NCBI GenBank assembly: GCA_944388615.1
Contig: CALXJL010000049.1
Location: 1-10,522, forward strand
DNA length: 10,522 bases
Reading direction: 5' to 3'
Source: an uncultured Clostridia bacterium
GTDB lineage: Bacteria > Bacillota > Clostridia > TANB77 > CAG-508
Shown: positions 5,838 through 10,522 of the stretch, piece by piece
How positions within the stretch are numbered: position 1 is the first letter of the stretch
Layout: each line of letters begins with the position of its first letter
Notes under the pieces: model-generated
What the model saw: only the letters and a program-made list of their open reading frames with translations
Told to the model about the DNA's origin: nothing
The model's database searches: none
Program-made: the position numbers and the translations under genes

Positions 5838-6395
5838 TCACTCCATTTTTTCCATTGCTTTTTTTACTAATTTCAAATCTTTCCAAAATTCTATTTTTTT
5901 ATTTTCATCCCTTAAAAGAGCTGCTGGATGCCATGTTGGCATATAATTAATTCCTTTTTTCTCAATCCATTTTCCTCTTGCTGATGTTATTGAATATTCT
6001 TTTCCTATAATATTTTTTAATGCAGTACTACCCAATAATACAATAATTTTAGGTTTTACTAAAAGCACCTGATTTCTCAAGTAATTCATACAAGCTTGTA
6101 CTTCATCATCTTCTGGTACTCTATTGTTAGGTGGTCTACATTTTACTATATTAGCTATATATACTTCCTCTCTACTAATACCCAATGCACCAAATGCCTT
6201 ATTCATAAGCTGTCCTGCTTTACCTACAAAAGGTATTCCTTGTCTATCTTCATCAGCTCCTGGACCTTCTCCTATAAACATTATTTTTGCTTCTTTATTC
6301 CCAACTCCGAAAACAATATTATTTCTTTTACTACACAACTTGCATTTATTACAATTATTTATACTATTTTCTAAATCCTCCCAATTATCGTACAT
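5838..6395 (-). CDS. udg: Family 4 uracil-DNA glycosylase (Fe-S)
   Basis: The enzyme excises uracil from DNA to start base-excision repair. Family 4 is shown by the GEGPGADED active-site motif (near residues 42-50 with this start), the F-V-G-K-A-G-Q-L segment, the C-terminal HPAALLR motif, and four Cys for a [4Fe-4S] cluster: two in CNKCKLC near the N-terminus, one in VKCRPP and one in VQAC, 16 residues apart. At 185 residues it is of usual size. ATG 6395 (MYDNWEDL) follows GGAG by 6 bp and is preferred; ATG 6407 is in frame, just after the ldcA stop, and would add four residues. It sits between ldcA (13 bp upstream with this start) and DUF5662 (5 bp downstream). Confidence 0.92.
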   Translation of the reverse strand: MYDNWEDLENSINNCNKCKLCSKRNNIVFGVGNKEAKIMFIGEGPGADEDRQGIPFVGKAGQLMNKAFGALGISREEVYIANIVKCRPPNNRVPEDDEVQACMNYLRNQVLLVKPKIIVLLGSTALKNIIGKEYSITSARGKWIEKKGINYMPTWHPAALLRDENKKIEFWKDLKLVKKAMEKME

Positions 6396-6408
6396 TTTTT
6401 TCTCCATT

Positions 6409-7320
6409 CTATTTTATACAATCCTCTAATAATTCTATTTTTCTTTCGTTATTTGTATCTATTTTTGCCTTTGTTCCTATTGGTATTACAGTTCTTCTAT
6501 CACCATGTCCAAAATTATTAGATTTTATAATAGGGAAGTCATATTCACCATCCAATGTATCTAATAATATTTTTTCTAATGCAACATCACCTTCGTAATT
6601 TCCTACCCAAATTCCTCTTACTTTTTCAAAAACTTCATTTTGTTTCATATAATATAAATAATTACTTACCATTTCTGGATCAGATTCTAACCATAATTCT
6701 TCTATGAATAGTATTTTATCTTGAAAATCAATCTTATATTTTCCTTCTACCAATCGTGATATTAAAGAAAGATTTCCTCCAATTAACTCTCCTACTGTTT
6801 CTCCAGTTTGAATTGTTTTATACTCATCATCTTTATTTCCTAATAAAAGATCTTTTTGTATAAATCTTTTTATCATTTCTCTATATGAGTAGTCTGTTTC
6901 ATCTGTACCAAATGATTTAAAATTATTTCCACTAAATGTTATAAGTCCCGTTTTCTCTGTTATTATATTACTTACTGATGTAGTATCACTATATCCACAA
7001 AATATTTTCGGATTATTTTTTATTAATTTATAATCTATATAATCAAATATTGAATTTGAATTTGCTCCACCTTTTGCATTAAAAATTGCTTTTATATTTT
7101 TATCTCCAAACATTTCATTTAGCTCTTCTGCTTTTTCTTTTGCAGTAGCACCATATCCTGTCGAATCCAAAAATAAATTTTTTCCATATTTCACTTCAAG
7201 TCCACATTCCTCTAAAAGTTTTTTTGCTCTTTCCATTTCAGGTATATTATGTTCTTTAATACATGAAGATAATGCTACTACTCCTACTATATCTCCTTTT
7301 TTTAGCCTATTTGGAATCAT
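6409..7320 (-). CDS. LD-carboxypeptidase, peptidase family S66 (LdcA/MccF)
   Basis: S66 serine peptidases cleave the L,D bond of peptidoglycan tetrapeptides (LdcA, muropeptide recycling) or inactivate microcin C-type adenylates (MccF). The 303-residue protein shows the family triad: nucleophile S111 in CGYSDTT, Glu207 or 208 in LFIEELW, and H272 in NFGHGD, spaced as in characterised members. AKGGANSNS near 82-90 fits the glycine-rich family segment and GGNLSL near 181-186 the second domain. No signal peptide is seen, fitting a cytoplasmic enzyme. AAGGAGG lies just before the ATG, in the 9 bp after the pgeF stop. The pgeF neighbour favours a peptidoglycan role over microcin immunity, but sequence alone does not separate LdcA from MccF here. 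Confidence 0.88.
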   Translation of the reverse strand: MIPNRLKKGDIVGVVALSSCIKEHNIPEMERAKKLLEECGLEVKYGKNLFLDSTGYGATAKEKAEELNEMFGDKNIKAIFNAKGGANSNSIFDYIDYKLIKNNPKIFCGYSDTTSVSNIITEKTGLITFSGNNFKSFGTDETDYSYREMIKRFIQKDLLLGNKDDEYKTIQTGETVGELIGGNLSLISRLVEGKYKIDFQDKILFIEELWLESDPEMVSNYLYYMKQNEVFEKVRGIWVGNYEGDVALEKILLDTLDGEYDFPIIKSNNFGHGDRRTVIPIGTKAKIDTNNERKIELLEDCIK

Positions 7321-7329
7321 TTTTCCTCC

Positions 7330-8082
7330 TTATTTCAAATATATTATAGATATATTCCTACCTGCTTTTTCTTTATCTTTTCTATATGAATACATTGTAT
7401 CTGAGTTACAAACTGTACATTCCCCTGAATCTATAATATTCTCTTCTAGTACACCCTTTTTCTCTAATAATAATTTATTTATTAAACATGTATCTATATA
7501 ATATTTTTCATTTTTTCCTTTTGTAATTATATCATCATTATTTAAATATTTGAATTCTTTTTCAAATATTTCTTTTACATCTTTATCAACTTCAAAATGG
7601 CATTTATGTATGCATGGACCAAAACAACATATTAAATCTTTTGGATTACTATTATAGTCATTCATTAATTTATCCACAGTTTTCTCAGATATTTTCTGAA
7701 CTGTTCCCTTCCATCCAGAATGAGTATTTGCTATTACATTCTTTTTTGTATCATATATTAGTATTGGTATACAATCCGCTGTAACAGTTGCTAAAATTGT
7801 ATTTTTATTTTTCGTAACACTTCCATCACAATTTTGGAAAAATTTTATACCATTATCCACATTTTGTACCACATCTGTGTGTTTTTGTTCTATATTCACG
7901 AAATTATCTTTATCTAAATTTAATGCTTTTGCAATTTTTTCGAAAGTTTTTTCTTTATTAGAACTTGCTTCCATTCCACCTTTTTTTGTAATAAAAGCAT
8001 GATCTATATAATCCTCATATTCTAATAATCTTTTAAATTTAATACATTCTACTCCATTAATATAATTTTTAATAATCTCCAT
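7330..8082 (-). CDS. pgeF: PgeF (YfiH) peptidoglycan editing factor, laccase-domain protein
   Basis: Members of this multicopper-like family were called polyphenol oxidases and show purine nucleoside hydrolysis or phosphorolysis in vitro. In E. coli, PgeF removes L-Ser wrongly added in place of L-Ala to UDP-MurNAc. The 250-residue protein has the complete set of motifs: QKHTDVV (H68), TADCIPILI (C104), THSGWKGTV (H121), GPCIHKCHFEV and the C-terminal YSYRKDKEKAGRN. The His/Cys/His metal ligands are all present. The start is ATG 8082 with a modest purine-rich site (AAAGAGAG). It lies 15 bp after the addB stop and 9 bp before ldcA, so the three are likely co-transcribed, and the pgeF-ldcA pair forms a small cell-wall maintenance group. 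Confidence 0.92.
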   Translation of the reverse strand: MEIIKNYINGVECIKFKRLLEYEDYIDHAFITKKGGMEASSNKEKTFEKIAKALNLDKDNFVNIEQKHTDVVQNVDNGIKFFQNCDGSVTKNKNTILATVTADCIPILIYDTKKNVIANTHSGWKGTVQKISEKTVDKLMNDYNSNPKDLICCFGPCIHKCHFEVDKDVKEIFEKEFKYLNNDDIITKGKNEKYYIDTCLINKLLLEKKGVLEENIIDSGECTVCNSDTMYSYRKDKEKAGRNISIIYLK

Positions 8083-8097
8083 ATAAACTCTCTTTCT

Positions 8098-10522
8098 CTA
8101 ACTATTTTTTATCATATCTAAAATATATTCTTTATCCATTTTTCCTATGTAATTATAGTTCTTTTTTCCATCAACCTTATTAAAATTACATATTGCTTTA
8201 TATTCACAATATTCACATGGTGTTCTTTTTGTTTTCAAATTATAATATGGCTTTATACTAATATCACCACTATAAATCTCTTGTGCAATTTGCTTTATTA
8301 ATTTATTAATATATTTTTGCAAATTTTCAAATTGTTCTTTATTTATAGCATTTGATCTTCCTTTGCTTATCTGTCCATCTTTATCAATATATGCAGGGAC
8401 TATTGTTGATGCTCCTTTTTCTAATGTATTGTCCATCATTTTTACCACTTTAATATCTGCTAATATTAGACCTTGCATTTTAAATTTTTTCTGTAATTCC
8501 TCTGTTATTTGTTCATCACATATATTTTTTCCTGTTTTTATAAATGGTTCTATTAAATTAAAATATAATACTCCTGCTGGTAATAAATTCTCTATTTTAC
8601 ATGTTGCATCTAAATATGTTAATAATTGAAGTTGCAGGCCTGCTACTACCTCATTTAAATCTATATTTTTAACCGAAGATTTATAATCTATTATTCTAAT
8701 ATATTTTCCATCACTATTTTGTGCAATATCTATTCTATCTATTTTTCCTATTATCTCTACTTTTTTATTATTGTCAATTTCTAATGTAATTGGTTTATAT
8801 TGTTTTCCATTTCCAAATTCCACTTCATTTCCAACTATTTTAAAATCACTATTTTTTAATGTATCTATAATATATTTTATAGAAATTTTTATAACTCTTT
8901 TTAGTCTATTAGTTAAATTCTTAAATCTTGCTGTACTAGTAAAAATATAATTTTTGCTAAGCATTAATTTTCTATCTATTATATCATCTATAATAGATTC
9001 TATATCTGTTTCATCAGATTTTATATCAATATTTTCATGTATTACTATATCAAAGAACTCATCTATAACTTCATGCATAAAATTTCCTGTATCTATTGCT
9101 TTTATCTTAAAATTATCTTTTTCATTTAATTTTAGACCATATTTTAAAAAATATGAAAATGGACATGACCTGTATTTTTCTAATCTTGATACACTAGTTT
9201 TTAGTGTATTCCCATATAGTTTTTCAATATTCCTATTTGTAATTTTTTGAGCTTTATTAGTATAATTCATTCCTTCTAATGATGCATTTAATCTATTTTT
9301 ATATTTTTCTTCATTTTCATAATAATTATATAAATCAAACCAAATATCATCTATTTGTTTTCCTGATTTATATTCTTGTAATTTTAGAATAAGATCATCA
9401 AAAATTGTTTCTTTTGTTAATATTTCTGTATTGGTTTGTACTATATCACTATGTTCTACTATTTTAGGAAAGATCTTTTTTATTTTCATAATTAATATTG
9501 ATGGTCTTAATGCTTTACCTTCTGAATCTGCTAATGAATAAGATAAATAAAGCTCTTGTTCTGCAGTTGTAAAAGCTTTATAAATATTAAAATTATCTTC
9601 ATACATTTTTTCTAGTGTTCCTTTTGCAAGTTCAACTCCCTCTGTTTTTAAATATTCTCTATCTGCATCTCCTAAAAATCCCTCATCTGTATTTACTTTA
9701 GGGAACACACCATCATTTAATCCTATTATAAAAATGGATTTAACTTTATGACTTCTAGATCTGTCCACATCTCCTAGTATTACTTCATCTTGTGACATTG
9801 GAATTTTACCAAGCCCTATATTAGATAATCCTATTCTCAATATTTTAAAATATTTATCTATTCCAACCTTTTCATCTTTAAAAACAAGTGCTATCTCATC
9901 AAATACTTGTACTACAACATTTAGGCTTGTTTCATATTCAGATGCTAAATCCAACTCTCCTATTTTATTTAATTTTTCTATTTTGTTATTTAATATCTCA
10001 TCAATTTTTCTGTTTTGCATAAATTTAAATAAACATTTAGTAATATTTTCATAAGTTTTTTCTTGTTGTAATTCCTTTTTTAAATCTACTAATGGAAAAA
10101 TTATTACATCTCTTATTTCTTTTAGTCTTTTTATTTTCTCCTTATTCTCATCTGTCTCATCTTTAAAATTCCACTCTTCAAACCATTTTTTACCTTTAAT
10201 TCCCCATTTCATACAATAATTTTGGAATTCAAATATTTCATCATCATCTAATTCTATAAAACCTGATTTCATATATGAAATAACAGATTCAAAAGACCAG
10301 TTTTGTGTATAGATTTCAATTATTGCTAGAATATATTGTGCTAATATATTTTGACCTAATTCTTTTTTTTCATCTATATATAATGGAATTTTATATTTAT
10401 TAAATATAGCTTTTGCAAGACTTGAATATGTTTGTATATTTTTTGTAATTATATATATTTCGATATATCTATAATTCTTTTATTGTACTTATTTTATAAT
10501 TTGTTTTGCATTATTTTCAATT
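8098..10522 (-). pseudogene. addB: AddB helicase-nuclease subunit, 3' part, with two in-frame stops near the edge
   Basis: AddB partners AddA in processing double-strand breaks for RecA. The window holds its C-terminal part; intact AddB is about 1150 residues. Counting from ATG 10272, the 724-residue frame has the helicase-like VDRSRSHKVKSIFIIGLNDG segment (170-187), then the nuclease domain with IDRID (511-515) and IDYKSS (528-533). Four cysteines fit the Fe-S staple: C370, C686, C689 and C695. The frame stays open and AddB-like back to 10479 (KNYRYIEIYIITKNIQTYSS), without a start codon. TAA codons then occur at 10480-10482 and 10489-10491, and beyond them IENNAKQIIK continues the family pattern to the edge. 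Each TAA is one base from an expected residue (for example TTA Leu, GAA Glu). The gene thus seems interrupted by two nonsense changes, or the sequence is wrong there. Translation from 10272 would give a nuclease-only fragment, but no good ribosome site precedes it. Confidence 0.82.

Noticed and set aside
6096..6598. Plus-strand open frames opposite udg and the S66 peptidase
   Set aside because: Antisense shadows with no motifs, overlapping intact conserved genes.
10480..10491. TAA read as a sense codon (altered genetic code)
   Set aside because: TAA ends several intact genes in this window (pgeF, agrB, agrD, DUF5662), so it works as a stop.
1..10522. tRNA, rRNA, CRISPR array or phage genes
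   Set aside because: No cloverleaf, rRNA-like stretch, regularly spaced repeat array or phage structural/integrase gene was seen by eye; a covariance-model scan would confirm.

Overview
The window reads as chromosomal DNA of a low-G+C, endospore-forming member of the Clostridia. It is very AT-rich with strong AGGAGG-type ribosome binding sites. It has a PdaA-type spore-cortex deacetylase, two perfect Spo0A boxes, an Agr peptide-signalling locus and a DUF5662 gene. I could not assign a species.

Left part (1-3860): a minus-strand PdaA-like deacetylase (116-586) has lost its C-terminal half. It is divergent from a plus-strand pair, agrA (767-1519) then agrC (1473-2823). Their shared 180-bp intergenic region holds two perfect 0A boxes and two sigma-A-type promoters reading toward agrA. 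agrC is broken by a one-base insertion at about 2523, exactly at the N-box of its ATPase domain. After a bidirectional terminator come agrD (39-aa autoinducer precursor) and agrB (its membrane peptidase), both on the minus strand. So the sensing half (A, C) and the signal-making half (B, D) are convergent rather than in one agrBDCA operon. Upstream of agrB, two 12-bp direct repeats 20 bp apart sit over the -35 region of a candidate promoter and may be the AgrA (LytTR) operator.

Middle (3857-3977): a strong hairpin terminator for leftward transcription, and a nested palindromic GTCCCC...GGGGAC repeat that looks like a REP-type intergenic element.

Right part (3978-10522): a tightly packed leftward gene series, transcribed in the order addB (3' part) - pgeF - ldcA-like S66 peptidase - family 4 uracil-DNA glycosylase - DUF5662 - GltD-like flavin/Fe-S oxidoreductase. 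Gaps are 5 to about 55 bp with no terminator between genes, so this is probably one operon. It mixes DNA repair (addB, udg), peptidoglycan maintenance (pgeF, ldcA) and redox metabolism. The addB frame runs to the window's right edge but carries two in-frame TAA codons near that edge, within otherwise AddB-like sequence.

The main message is a complete but rearranged Agr quorum-sensing locus, probably tied to Spo0A, whose receptor kinase is frameshifted. Two other genes (the deacetylase and addB) also carry lesions. Either this strain has accumulated inactivating mutations or the sequence contains errors; resequencing would decide.
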